The notes below the pieces were generated by a model. The model made no database searches. It was not told where the DNA came from and saw only the letters and a list, made by a program, of their open reading frames with translations. This document shows positions 9,381-17,928 of a DNA stretch of 64,000 bases, one piece after another. The stretch covers positions 3,906,001 to 3,970,000 of the forward strand of contig OZ244956.1 in the NCBI GenBank assembly GCA_965222505.1, read 5' to 3'. The DNA is from G965222505 sp965222505. GTDB taxonomy: Bacteria; Bacteroidota; Rhodothermia; Rhodothermales; DATKEJ01. Positions within the stretch are counted from its first letter, which is position 1; the number at the start of each line of letters is the position of its first letter. Both the position numbers and the translations under genes were made by a program.

Positions 9381-9477
9381 GTCATGGCGAGGAAGGGCCA
9401 ACGGCCCTGACGCGGCAATCCCATTAGTGCCTGGAATGGGGTCGCCACAAACCGGCTTCACCGGTTTTCGCGATGAC
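9381..9477. repeat. Intergenic inverted-repeat element, copy 2
   Basis: A unit of about 97 bp bounded by GTCATGGCGA and TCGCGATGAC, which match as inverted repeats at nine of ten positions. It has an internal AGGGCC-AAC-GGCCCT hairpin followed by ACGCGGCAATCCCA, and a second small hairpin around AACCGG-CTTCA-CCGGTT. It is the same family as 1135-1242, in opposite orientation. It separates the ThuA gene from the next haem-protein gene. Confidence 0.88.
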
Positions 9478-9522
9478 ATGAAGAAATGATGGAGGCTTTC
9501 TTTCATTGATATGATATGCCCT

Positions 9523-12213
9523 ATGAACCGAACCGTCTTTGCGCTGGTCTGCCTCCTGTTGTTCGGTTGCCAGGCCCCGGAGCCGCCAACTCCCGAACCA
9601 CCGGCTGCATTGTTGCTGGATGAAACCGCCTTGCCGGACTATGAACAACGGCTGGACCACGCCGCCTTAATGGCCGACTGGACCGAGGAGTTTTACCACA
9701 AGGGCATGGTCACCTACCGAACAGCCTGTTTCAGTTGTCACGGCAATCCGGACCAACCGGGGTCCATCCCCAACTCCCGGCAATTCTGGAAGGAGCCCTT
9801 CAAAAACGGGGCCGATCCTTTTGCGCTGTACCAGACCCTGACGCACGGTTTCGGACTTATGCCGCCGCAGGTCAGGTTGACCCCTCGGGAGAAGTATGAG
9901 GCCATCCATTTCATCCGGGAGGAATTCCTGAAGGAGCACAACCCGTCCCAGTATTTCGAGATCACACCAGCCTATACGGACAGTCTGCCCCAGGGCGATA
10001 CCCTTGGCCCCGATCCGCAGCCCTACCATCCGTGGGCAGACATGGACTACGGCGATTTCCTCATGCGCACCTATGAACTCGCCAACACCGATGATCCGCC
10101 TCGGGGGATTTCAAGCGGTCCCCGGCCCTTGCCCAACGAGGATTTTCGGGACGTAAATTTTGCCTACAAGGGCATCGCGATGCGGCTCAATGAAGGCACA
10201 GGAGGGATAGCTGCTGGCGATGCCTTTGTGCTGTTCGACCATGACCTGCTCCGGTTTACTGGCTTCTGGACTGGCGAAGGGTTCATGGACTACGAGGATA
10301 TCCTACTCAACGATCGGCACAACATTTTTCCGCGGACGGTCGGGGCCATACAGTTTGAAAACCCCATTACTCCCGGCTGGGCCAATCCGGAAACCGGTGC
10401 TTTTGAAGACCCCCGGTTTGTGGCCGTAGATGGCCGCCCATTTGGGCCATTGCCCAAAGCCTGGGCACATTACAAAGGCTTGTATTACCACGGCAGCCGA
10501 GTGGTCATCAAATACACAGTGGCTGATGCCGAGGTGCTGGAAACGTATGATCTGGAACGCGAAGTCGCCCCGGCGATCATCAGCCGTACCCTGAACCTCA
10601 CGGCGGCCTCCACCGCGTTGCGTATGCGGATTGCACCTGTGGGTGTGGCCATGCACGTGGTGGGGGCAGAGGCCATTCAGGAAGCGGGCTTTCACGTATT
10701 GGAGCTTCCGGCCCAAACGCCGGCCAACGTGAAAATCTGGATGTCGGCAGGGGCGGCGGCGGCATTACGTCAAAAGGCGGCAAACGGGGCTCCACCGGCT
10801 GATCTGGCACAATACACCCAGGGTGGTCCGGCCCATTACACGCAGGTTTTGTCCACGCCGATTCAAAAAGGTATTGATGAGGGGGCCTATGCCGTCGATG
10901 TGTTGACGTTGCCGCAGGAGAACCCCTGGAAGAGCCGGATGCGGCCCACGGGAATTGACTTCCTGCCGGGTGGGGACGAGGCCGTCGTGAGCACCATCGA
11001 CGGTGAGGTCTGGCGGCTGGAGGGGATCACCCAGCCCGAAGGAAACATCAGGTGGCATCGGATTGCCACCGGCTTGTTTCAACCGCTTGGCATCAAATAC
11101 CATGACGGACAGATTTACGTCGGGTGCCGGGATCAGATCGTGCGGCTCCAGGACCTGAACGGCGATGGCGAAACCGACTTTTACGAGAGCTTCAACAGCG
11201 ACCATCAGGTGACGGAGCATTTCCACGAGTTCGCGATGGGGCTCCAGACCGACGAAGCGGGCAACTTTTATTATGCCAAAAGCGGTCGGCACGCCCGAAC
11301 AGCGCTGATCCCGCAACACGGCACGCTGATCCGGGTCAGTCCGGACGGTAGCCGGTCCGAGATTATTGCCACCGGGTTTCGGGCGGCCAACGGGGTTCTG
11401 TTGAATCCGGACGGCTCGTTCATCGTCACCGATCAGGAAGGGTACTGGAACCCCATGAACCGTGTGAACTGGGTCGAGGAAGGCGGCTTTTACGGCAACA
11501 TGTACGGCTATGGTGCCCCCGCCGATTCTTCGGATGCCGCCATGATCCAACCCATGCTCTGGATCGACCAGAAACACGACCGGTCCCCCGCCGAGCTGGT
11601 TTGGGCCGAAAGCGACCGGTGGGGGCCGCTGAGCGGGAGCCTGCTCAACCTGTCGTACGGTTACGGCAAGATCTTCGTGGTGATGCCGGAGCAGGTGAAC
11701 GGCATCCGACAGGCCGGGATGGTGGAGTTGCCGGTGCCGCAGTTTCCAACCGGCATCATGCGGGGCCGGATGAACCCGAAAGACGGGCAGCTTTACGTCG
11801 GTGGCATGTCTGCCTGGGCCACGAACCAGATGATTCAGGTAGGGGGGCTGTACCGGGTACGCTATACGGGCCAACCCCTGCACCTGCCCGTAGCGATGAA
11901 GGCCCTGACGACGGGCATAGCATTGACCTTTGCCGACCCATTGAACCGCCCCGTCGCGGAAGATACCGCGCAGTACACTGTGACCACCTGGGACCTGAAG
12001 CGCACCCGCAACTATGGCTCGGATCGTTACAACACGCAGGAGCTTCGCATCGACCGGGTCACCCTGGCCGAGGACGAAAAAACCGTATATTTCCATCTGC
12101 CCGAGATACAGCCGACCTGGGTGATGGAGATCCACTACACCTTGCAGGGTGCCGACGGGCAGCCTTTTGAGGGCGTGGTACAGAACACCATCTATGTCCT
12201 GGCAGAACCGTAA
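9523..12213 (+). CDS. Cytochrome c / DUF6797-like / beta-propeller lipoprotein
   Basis: An 896-residue protein beginning with a lipoprotein signal (ATG 9523, lipobox LLLFGC; ATG 9511 is four codons upstream). A single cytochrome c domain is N-terminal, with CFSCH at about residues 69-73 and MPP as a likely axial-methionine segment. A beta-rich domain resembling DUF6797 covers about 150-430. The C-terminal half is a propeller like those of PVC-type dehydrogenases (for example DLNGDGETDFYESF and NGVLLNPDGSFIVTDQEG). The haem-first order is the reverse of the 3990-7154 protein. It is probably a periplasmic, lipid-anchored redox protein acting with its neighbours; the substrate is unknown. Confidence 0.8.
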   Translation: MNRTVFALVCLLLFGCQAPEPPTPEPPAALLLDETALPDYEQRLDHAALMADWTEEFYHKGMVTYRTACFSCHGNPDQPGSIPNSRQFWKEPFKNGADPFALYQTLTHGFGLMPPQVRLTPREKYEAIHFIREEFLKEHNPSQYFEITPAYTDSLPQGDTLGPDPQPYHPWADMDYGDFLMRTYELANTDDPPRGISSGPRPLPNEDFRDVNFAYKGIAMRLNEGTGGIAAGDAFVLFDHDLLRFTGFWTGEGFMDYEDILLNDRHNIFPRTVGAIQFENPITPGWANPETGAFEDPRFVAVDGRPFGPLPKAWAHYKGLYYHGSRVVIKYTVADAEVLETYDLEREVAPAIISRTLNLTAASTALRMRIAPVGVAMHVVGAEAIQEAGFHVLELPAQTPANVKIWMSAGAAAALRQKAANGAPPADLAQYTQGGPAHYTQVLSTPIQKGIDEGAYAVDVLTLPQENPWKSRMRPTGIDFLPGGDEAVVSTIDGEVWRLEGITQPEGNIRWHRIATGLFQPLGIKYHDGQIYVGCRDQIVRLQDLNGDGETDFYESFNSDHQVTEHFHEFAMGLQTDEAGNFYYAKSGRHARTALIPQHGTLIRVSPDGSRSEIIATGFRAANGVLLNPDGSFIVTDQEGYWNPMNRVNWVEEGGFYGNMYGYGAPADSSDAAMIQPMLWIDQKHDRSPAELVWAESDRWGPLSGSLLNLSYGYGKIFVVMPEQVNGIRQAGMVELPVPQFPTGIMRGRMNPKDGQLYVGGMSAWATNQMIQVGGLYRVRYTGQPLHLPVAMKALTTGIALTFADPLNRPVAEDTAQYTVTTWDLKRTRNYGSDRYNTQELRIDRVTLAEDEKTVYFHLPEIQPTWVMEIHYTLQGADGQPFEGVVQNTIYVLAEP

Positions 12214-12231
12214 TGACAAGGGAGGATACCC

Positions 12232-14934
12232 ATGAAACGCGTTTCTTTTGTCTTGTTACTCAGCTTGCTGGGTTTGGCCGTATGGATGTGGAATCCCTTT
12301 GCCGGTTCCGGGGGCGCTCCGCCTCTGGACGATGCGCTTAATCCCGTCGAGGCTTCCGAAGGCACCCGAGACAACCCGCTGGCCCGGCAGGAATATGACT
12401 GGCTTCGGCTGCACAACCCGGAAACGGGTCGGATTCCGGCAGACATCGCCCACCGGGAACTCGTCTTTGCCCGGCAGTTGACCCGGCAAACCACCCTGCA
12501 ACCTGTATCGGCCAATTGGACGGCCCGTGGCCCAAACAACGTGGGCGGTCGAACGCGTGCCCTTGCGTTCGACGTCACGAACGAAGACGTGATTCTTGCC
12601 GGTGGCGTGACCAGCGGGATGTTCAAATCGACCGATGGCGGGCAATCCTGGGTGAAAACCACGGCCTCCAACCAACTCCATAGCGTGACAAAAGTTGTGC
12701 AAAGCAAGGCACCGGGCCGAGAGCACATCTGGTACTACGGCACCGGAGATCGAACACCCACTGGAATCAATACCAGCGCGAGTGCGCTCGCTGCCAATGC
12801 CTACTATCGGGGAGACGGCATCTTTAAGTCCACGGACGGCGGGGACACCTGGGCGCAACTGCCTTCCACCATTTCCGCTACCCCTGAACAAACCGATGCG
12901 TTTGATTATGTCTGGGACATCGTGACGTTTGGCGAAGATGGGATCATGGCGGCTACCGCTTCGGGCGTGTTCCGAAGCCTGGATGGCGGGGACACCTGGA
13001 CGCACGTACTCAACGTCGGCGACGGCGAGACCTATCCCAGTTCGGAAATTGCAGTGACCGGCGACGGAACCTTCTATGCCACCATCGGCGGTAATGGCGT
13101 GGCGAACGGGATTTATCAATCAACCGACGGGGAGACGTGGGAAAATATTTCGCCTGAGGGTTGGCCGGACGCAACGGTGCGGACGGTAATGAGCATCGCA
13201 CCCTCCAACGAAAACGTCGTCTATTTCTTTACCCAGGTGGCCGATCTGCAACAGCAATTGCGGAAATATGAAGCCGAAGTGGGCTGGACGGATTTGACGG
13301 GTAGCTTGCCGTTCAATGCCCAGATGGCCACCTTCGGCGGTGTGATGTTGATGATTTCCGTAAAACCTGATGATGCGGACACTTTCTTCCTGGGGGCCAT
13401 TAATCTGTTCCGCAGCACGGATGGAGGGGAGACGTTTGAGGAGATCAGCGGGACCGGTCCGAATTTCCATGTGGATCAACACGTGATAGCCTATCGGCCT
13501 TCGGACCCCAATACGATGATCGTAGGCAATGACGGCGGGCTGTACAAGACGAACAACAACATGGCGGTCACCAGAAACCGGTCTATAGAATGGGAACCCC
13601 TGAACAACGGGTACCTGACCACCCAGTTTTATACGGTGGCTATTGACCGGGATACGCCGGGCAGTGAAGCCCTTATCGGCGGGACGCAGGACAACGGTAT
13701 GGTCTATACGGCATCGTCCGATCCCGCTGCGCCCTGGCAGTTTTTGCATGGGGGCGATGGCGCATTCGCAGCGATAACGAATGGGGGCGAAACCGCATAT
13801 TATGCCACGGCAGCCACCTTTGGGGTATACCGATATATTTTTCAAAACGGCAATCAGGCGCGTACGGAGGTTACCCCGGCTGGTGGCAGGTTAGGGTTAT
13901 GGTTGACGATGTTTCAACTGGATCCGCATGACCAAAACGTCATGTACCTGCCCTCGCAACGGACCCTCTGGCGCAACACGGACTTGTCGGCGATCTCGGA
14001 TCAGGTGTCGGGCGGACCGACCGACATCAACTGGGAACCCCTGGAACACGTCAACGAGCACTACATCCATGCCATGGGGATATCCGAAGCCGAACCCCGC
14101 CGGTTATACTATTCGGGGTTTTACGATGGTGCTGATGCCGGAGAACGGCTGTTTTACCTGGACAATCCACAGGAGGGCCAACCCGTACCGGTTGACATCA
14201 CCGGGGAGAATTTTCCGTTTTTTCCGTTTACACCTTTTATTGGCTGCATCGCGGTTGATCCACGCGATGCGAACAACGTCATCGTGGTCTTCCCGAGTTA
14301 CGAGGAACTCAGCATTTTTGCCTCCGAGGACGGGGGGCAAAACTGGACGCCGGTATCCGGCAACTTGGAAGAAAACCCGGACGGCTCCGGCAGCGGCCCC
14401 TCCGTGCGCTGGGTGTCCATTCTGTATGTGCAGGACCAGCCGGTTTATCTGGCCAGCACCAGTGTGGGACTGTTTACGGCACGTGCGTTGGAGGGCATGA
14501 ACACCACCTGGGTGCCGGAGGCCGCGATAACCATCGGGAATGTGGTCATCGACATGATTGATGTGCGGCAGTCAGACGGCTTCGTCGCCGTAGCCACACA
14601 CGGCAACGGGGTATATAGCACCTACATCACGGAGATCCCGACCAATATCACCGGGCCACCCCCCCCGCCGGACGCCTTTGCATTATCTGCCGCCTACCCC
14701 AATCCCTTCACGACGGAAACCACCCTGTTCTATCAGTTATCGAAAGCGGGATGGGTTACTGCCGAAGTGTACAACATCCGGGGCCAAAAGGTGAAAACAC
14801 TCTGGGAAGGCCATCAGCCGGCAGGGCGGCAAACCCTACGCTGGGAGGCCGGAAACGTTGCCGATGGTACCTATTTCATGCGGGTGCAATTTGAGAACAC
14901 CACACAGGTGCAGCAAGTCGTGTTACAAAAATGA
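12232..14934 (+). CDS. Secreted BNR/Asp-box beta-propeller protein with T9SS sorting domain
   Basis: A 900-residue protein with an N-terminal signal anchor. It has many Asp-box repeats (FKSTDGGQSW, FKSTDGGDTW, FRSLDGGDTW, YQSTDGETW, FRSTDGGETF), the mark of sialidase/VPS10-type propellers. The last 80 or so residues form a T9SS type A sorting domain (AAYPNPFTTETTLFYQL ... GTYFMRVQF). No sialidase arginine triad is evident, so enzymatic activity cannot be claimed. A purine-rich GGGAGG about seven bases before ATG 12232 is a good ribosome-binding site. It lies 18 bases after the haem-protein gene and is probably the surface or secreted end of the same operon. Confidence 0.82.
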   Translation: MKRVSFVLLLSLLGLAVWMWNPFAGSGGAPPLDDALNPVEASEGTRDNPLARQEYDWLRLHNPETGRIPADIAHRELVFARQLTRQTTLQPVSANWTARGPNNVGGRTRALAFDVTNEDVILAGGVTSGMFKSTDGGQSWVKTTASNQLHSVTKVVQSKAPGREHIWYYGTGDRTPTGINTSASALAANAYYRGDGIFKSTDGGDTWAQLPSTISATPEQTDAFDYVWDIVTFGEDGIMAATASGVFRSLDGGDTWTHVLNVGDGETYPSSEIAVTGDGTFYATIGGNGVANGIYQSTDGETWENISPEGWPDATVRTVMSIAPSNENVVYFFTQVADLQQQLRKYEAEVGWTDLTGSLPFNAQMATFGGVMLMISVKPDDADTFFLGAINLFRSTDGGETFEEISGTGPNFHVDQHVIAYRPSDPNTMIVGNDGGLYKTNNNMAVTRNRSIEWEPLNNGYLTTQFYTVAIDRDTPGSEALIGGTQDNGMVYTASSDPAAPWQFLHGGDGAFAAITNGGETAYYATAATFGVYRYIFQNGNQARTEVTPAGGRLGLWLTMFQLDPHDQNVMYLPSQRTLWRNTDLSAISDQVSGGPTDINWEPLEHVNEHYIHAMGISEAEPRRLYYSGFYDGADAGERLFYLDNPQEGQPVPVDITGENFPFFPFTPFIGCIAVDPRDANNVIVVFPSYEELSIFASEDGGQNWTPVSGNLEENPDGSGSGPSVRWVSILYVQDQPVYLASTSVGLFTARALEGMNTTWVPEAAITIGNVVIDMIDVRQSDGFVAVATHGNGVYSTYITEIPTNITGPPPPPDAFALSAAYPNPFTTETTLFYQLSKAGWVTAEVYNIRGQKVKTLWEGHQPAGRQTLRWEAGNVADGTYFMRVQFENTTQVQQVVLQK

Positions 14935-14963
14935 GGCAGCGCAGAAGCTCAATGTGCCGACGT

Positions 14964-16049
14964 TTATTCACTTGTATTCAGTTGCTGTTGGATTTTATTG
15001 ACGGCATTGCCTGCCGATGTGTTTGAGGGGTCCAGGGCTTGAACGGCGCGGTAGGCGTGCAGGGCTTCGTCGTACCGTTCGTCGTTGTACAGCATTTCGG
15101 CGTAGGTGAGCCACGCGGCGGGGGTGCGCTGGGCTTCGGCCCTGGCTTTGGCGAGGCCGAGTTTGGCCTGCCGTTGTTGCAGGGTATCCGCTGCCAGGAG
15201 GTATTGTTCACCCCGGGTCGTTTGCCCAAGGGCGATCAGGCTCCGGCCCAGGTTGTAATGCACCCCGTGAAACCATGGGATTTGCCGTTCGGCCTGTTCG
15301 AGATAGGGGACGGCTTCATCCGGACGGTCCAGTTGATAGAGCAAGGCTCCCACATGGTAGGCATATTGCCCGTTCTCAGGATTCAGGGCCAGGGCCTGTT
15401 GTCGGGCTTCCAGGGCTTCCTGTAGATTGCCTTCTTCCTGATGAAATTGGCCGATGGCATCGTAGGCCAGATCAAAGGCTTCATCCACAGCCTGAGCTTG
15501 TTGATAGGCCGCGAGGGCATCTTTTACCTCACCCAGCGCCTTGTGGACGTTGCCCTTTTGAAGCCACAGGGCACGCTGGTCGGCGACCGGCGTCTCCGGT
15601 GTCAGGAGGGTTTGCTCGGCTTCAAAATGATCCAGGGCTTCCCTGAATTGCCTGCGCGCCACGGCGTTGTTGCCGAGATGAAACTGGACGTTGGGATACG
15701 TAGCGTCGATGCGAACCGCTTGTTCAAACGCTATCTTGGCTTCGTCCAGGTTGCCCATCTGTGTCAGAATTTGCCCCCGGAGGAAATGGGCACGCATAAA
15801 GTGGGGTGCTCGGCGCAGGGCTTCATCGATGGCGCGTAACGCCTGGGCCGGGTTGCCTTCCCCTGATGCCATTTGTGCCCGCGTGGCTAGGTTGGTGGCG
15901 GCCACCGGGATCGGGCCGCGTTGTATTGCGGGTGGCGATTCCGGTGCTGGTTCAGCGTCGGGTGTGTCGGTACACGCGCCCACTATCAGCAGAAGTACCG
16001 ACAGGAGCAACGGCAGGACGTTTGGTTTATTGGATAACTTGAGGAGCAT
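14964..16049 (-). CDS. TPR-repeat lipoprotein
   Basis: A 361-residue protein with a signal peptide ending in a lipobox (LLLIVGAC). At least six tetratricopeptide repeats follow, for example ALRAIDEALRRAPHFMRAHF, AKIAFEQAVRIDATYPNVQF and ALEARQQALALNPENGQYAY. TPRs mediate protein-protein contacts, so a periplasmic scaffold role is likely. Its start lies inside the last 23 bases of the FG-GAP/ASPIC gene at 16027-17724, so the two are co-transcribed. TPR plus FG-GAP/ASPIC pairs recur in related bacteria, but their joint function is not established. Confidence 0.85.
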   Translation of the reverse strand: MLLKLSNKPNVLPLLLSVLLLIVGACTDTPDAEPAPESPPAIQRGPIPVAATNLATRAQMASGEGNPAQALRAIDEALRRAPHFMRAHFLRGQILTQMGNLDEAKIAFEQAVRIDATYPNVQFHLGNNAVARRQFREALDHFEAEQTLLTPETPVADQRALWLQKGNVHKALGEVKDALAAYQQAQAVDEAFDLAYDAIGQFHQEEGNLQEALEARQQALALNPENGQYAYHVGALLYQLDRPDEAVPYLEQAERQIPWFHGVHYNLGRSLIALGQTTRGEQYLLAADTLQQRQAKLGLAKARAEAQRTPAAWLTYAEMLYNDERYDEALHAYRAVQALDPSNTSAGNAVNKIQQQLNTSE

Positions 16050-17724
16050 CGCCTTCGGTCAGGTGAAGTACGGTGTTGGCCAGGAGGGCCTGTAACGTGT
16101 CTCGGGTGCCGCTCGGCCATCGAACGATCAGGGTGTCGACCTGCACGGCATCGCCGAGGCCGAACACGGCGGTGGCTTCGGCATGGGACAGGTAACTTGA
16201 GCCAGAGCGAATGGTTCGGTATTGCCGGGTGCCTTTCGTAACGGCGATCAATTCAGTACCGTAGCCGCTCCGGTTGGACGTGGTGCCGGAGACCGTTACG
16301 GTCAGGGAGTTTTTGCCGATGTCCGAGGCGGTATTCTCATAGAGGTGGACCGCCCCGCCGTTTTCGGTCAGGATCACGTCTACGTCGCCGTCGCGGTCAT
16401 AATCCAGTGTGGCGGCCCCTCGCCCGACGAGCGGGTTTTGCAGGGCAGGCATGGCCTGTGCGGCATCGGCAAAGCGGCCTGTGCCATCATTCAGAAAGAG
16501 GTGAGGCGGCTGGCGGTAGGTGATGCCGTCCTGCTGCTGGTCCACCTGTTCAACGATGTGGCCGTTTGCTGTGATGAGGTCCAGGTCACCGTCCAGGTCG
16601 GCATCGAATAGCATCAGGCCGAAGGTCAACGTCAGGAGGCTCGGGCGGCCGATCTTTGACAGGACGGCCCGGTCTGCAAAACGCCCCTCGCCCACATGCT
16701 GGTACACGCCGATCATCTCACGTGCGAAGTTGCCCACAAACACCCAAGGTTCACCACTGGGATTCACTACACCGGCATCGATGCCCATTCCGGCGCGCGT
16801 TCGGCCATGTTCATCATAGGCCATGCCGCTCAGGATGCCGCGCTCGGTGAAGGAAGGGCCGGTTCCCGGCCCAGCGTCGCCCCGGTTGAGGTAAAGTTCA
16901 TCGCGCGGGGTGTCGTTGGCAAGCACAAGGTCAGGCCAGCCGTCGTGGTTAACATCCAGGGTGGTCGCGCCCAGGGTTTTTCCGGGGGATGTGTTGAACC
17001 CTGCCTCGTCTGTCCAGTCGGCAAAGGAAGGACCGGTTCCCGGCCCAGCGTTGCCCTGGTTGTGATAAAACCGGCCCGGTGCGCCTTCGTAGAGTTCTGG
17101 TGTGCAGTATTGTTTGGCTTGGCCATCGGTGGAGCAGAATTTGTCTATTTCCGGCGACCATTCGATATAGTTGCCCACATACAGATCGAGCCACCCGTCC
17201 AGGTCCGCATCCAGCCACAGGGCCGAGGTGCTCCATTCCGCGAGTTCGGCCAACCCGGCTGCGCGGGCCGTCTCTACAAACCGCCCGTCGTCGTTGCGGT
17301 AGAGGTGGTCTGTGCCGACGGTGGTCAGGAAGAGGTCGGGGTCGCCGTCGTTATCATAATCCCCGACGGCCACGCCCATGCCATACCCGGGCGTCTCTGC
17401 AAGACCGGTATCTTCCGTAACATCGACAAACGAGCCGTCTCCGCTGTTGCGGTATAGCGCGAGGGCGGGGAGGGTGTTGTTGGTCCAGTGTCCGCCGCGC
17501 ACGAGGGCAAGGTCCGGCCAGCCGTCCTGATCATAATCCAGCACGCCCACGCCGCCACCCATGGTTTCGGGAAGCCAGTAACCCCCGGCGGCGCCCGTCG
17601 TGTGCGTAAACCCGGAAAGTCCAGCCTCCTTCGTCACCTCAGTCAATTGCCAGACGACAACCGGATTAAGTTTCCTGCTGCGTTTTGAGTGCCGCTCCTC
17701 AAGAAGGTCGAAATAGCAGGCCAA
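16027..17724 (-). CDS. FG-GAP / ASPIC-UnbV (CRTAC1-like) protein, 5' end apparently replaced
   Basis: A 565-residue reading frame with several FG-GAP/VCBS calcium-loop repeats (DYDQDGWPDLAL, DYDNDGDPDLFL, DLDGDLDLITANG) and a C-terminal ASPIC/UnbV domain (VDTLIVRWPSGTRDTLQ). Related proteins start with a signal peptide, but this one has none. The conserved core begins at about residue 27 (LTEVTKEAGL), and the preceding residues are read from DNA that on the other strand encodes a recombinase fragment (17689-17823). The gene has probably lost its signal-encoding 5' end, so export, and perhaps function, may be lost. Two near-identical stretches of about 30 bp lie at 16848-16879 and 17022-17053. 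Confidence 0.78.
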   Translation of the reverse strand: MACYFDLLEERHSKRSRKLNPVVVWQLTEVTKEAGLSGFTHTTGAAGGYWLPETMGGGVGVLDYDQDGWPDLALVRGGHWTNNTLPALALYRNSGDGSFVDVTEDTGLAETPGYGMGVAVGDYDNDGDPDLFLTTVGTDHLYRNDDGRFVETARAAGLAELAEWSTSALWLDADLDGWLDLYVGNYIEWSPEIDKFCSTDGQAKQYCTPELYEGAPGRFYHNQGNAGPGTGPSFADWTDEAGFNTSPGKTLGATTLDVNHDGWPDLVLANDTPRDELYLNRGDAGPGTGPSFTERGILSGMAYDEHGRTRAGMGIDAGVVNPSGEPWVFVGNFAREMIGVYQHVGEGRFADRAVLSKIGRPSLLTLTFGLMLFDADLDGDLDLITANGHIVEQVDQQQDGITYRQPPHLFLNDGTGRFADAAQAMPALQNPLVGRGAATLDYDRDGDVDVILTENGGAVHLYENTASDIGKNSLTVTVSGTTSNRSGYGTELIAVTKGTRQYRTIRSGSSYLSHAEATAVFGLGDAVQVDTLIVRWPSGTRDTLQALLANTVLHLTEGDAPQVIQ

Positions 17725-17823
17725 ATGATGCGTGATCCCAACAAGTCGATCGCTGAGATTTGTCAGACGCTCGGTATATCGAGTTCAACCCTGTACCGCT
17801 ATGTGAGTAAAATCCGGCAATAA
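17689..17823 (+). pseudogene. C-terminal helix-turn-helix remnant of a Hin-type serine recombinase
   Basis: One frame, opened by a stop at 17686-17688 and closed by TAA at 17821-17823, encodes about 44 residues. These match the C-terminal DNA-binding tail of Hin/resolvase-type recombinases: an MMRDPNKSIAEIC helix, then QTLGISSSTLYRYV, the classic HTH_7 pattern. The catalytic N-terminal domain with its serine is absent upstream, where the FG-GAP/ASPIC gene now lies on the opposite strand. I read this as a fossil of a mobile element or invertase. Family recognition rests on the motif alone. Confidence 0.6.
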
Positions 17824-17928
17824 GAACATGGAAATTCGCCGCACCTCGCACTCAAATGTCCAATTCTCCCTATAAATGTCGCCAAGGAGGGAAACCAAGC
17901 CGCATTCCCATTCGAAACCCAATCTCGT

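Noticed and set aside
10765..12219. Long minus-strand open frame of 484 codons
   Set aside because: It lies wholly antisense to the haem/propeller gene, whose domains are clear. It is a GC-driven shadow without signal or family motif.
12232..14934. Sialidase activity for the BNR protein
   Set aside because: Asp-boxes are present, but the sialidase FRIP motif and arginine triad were not found, so only a propeller fold is claimed.
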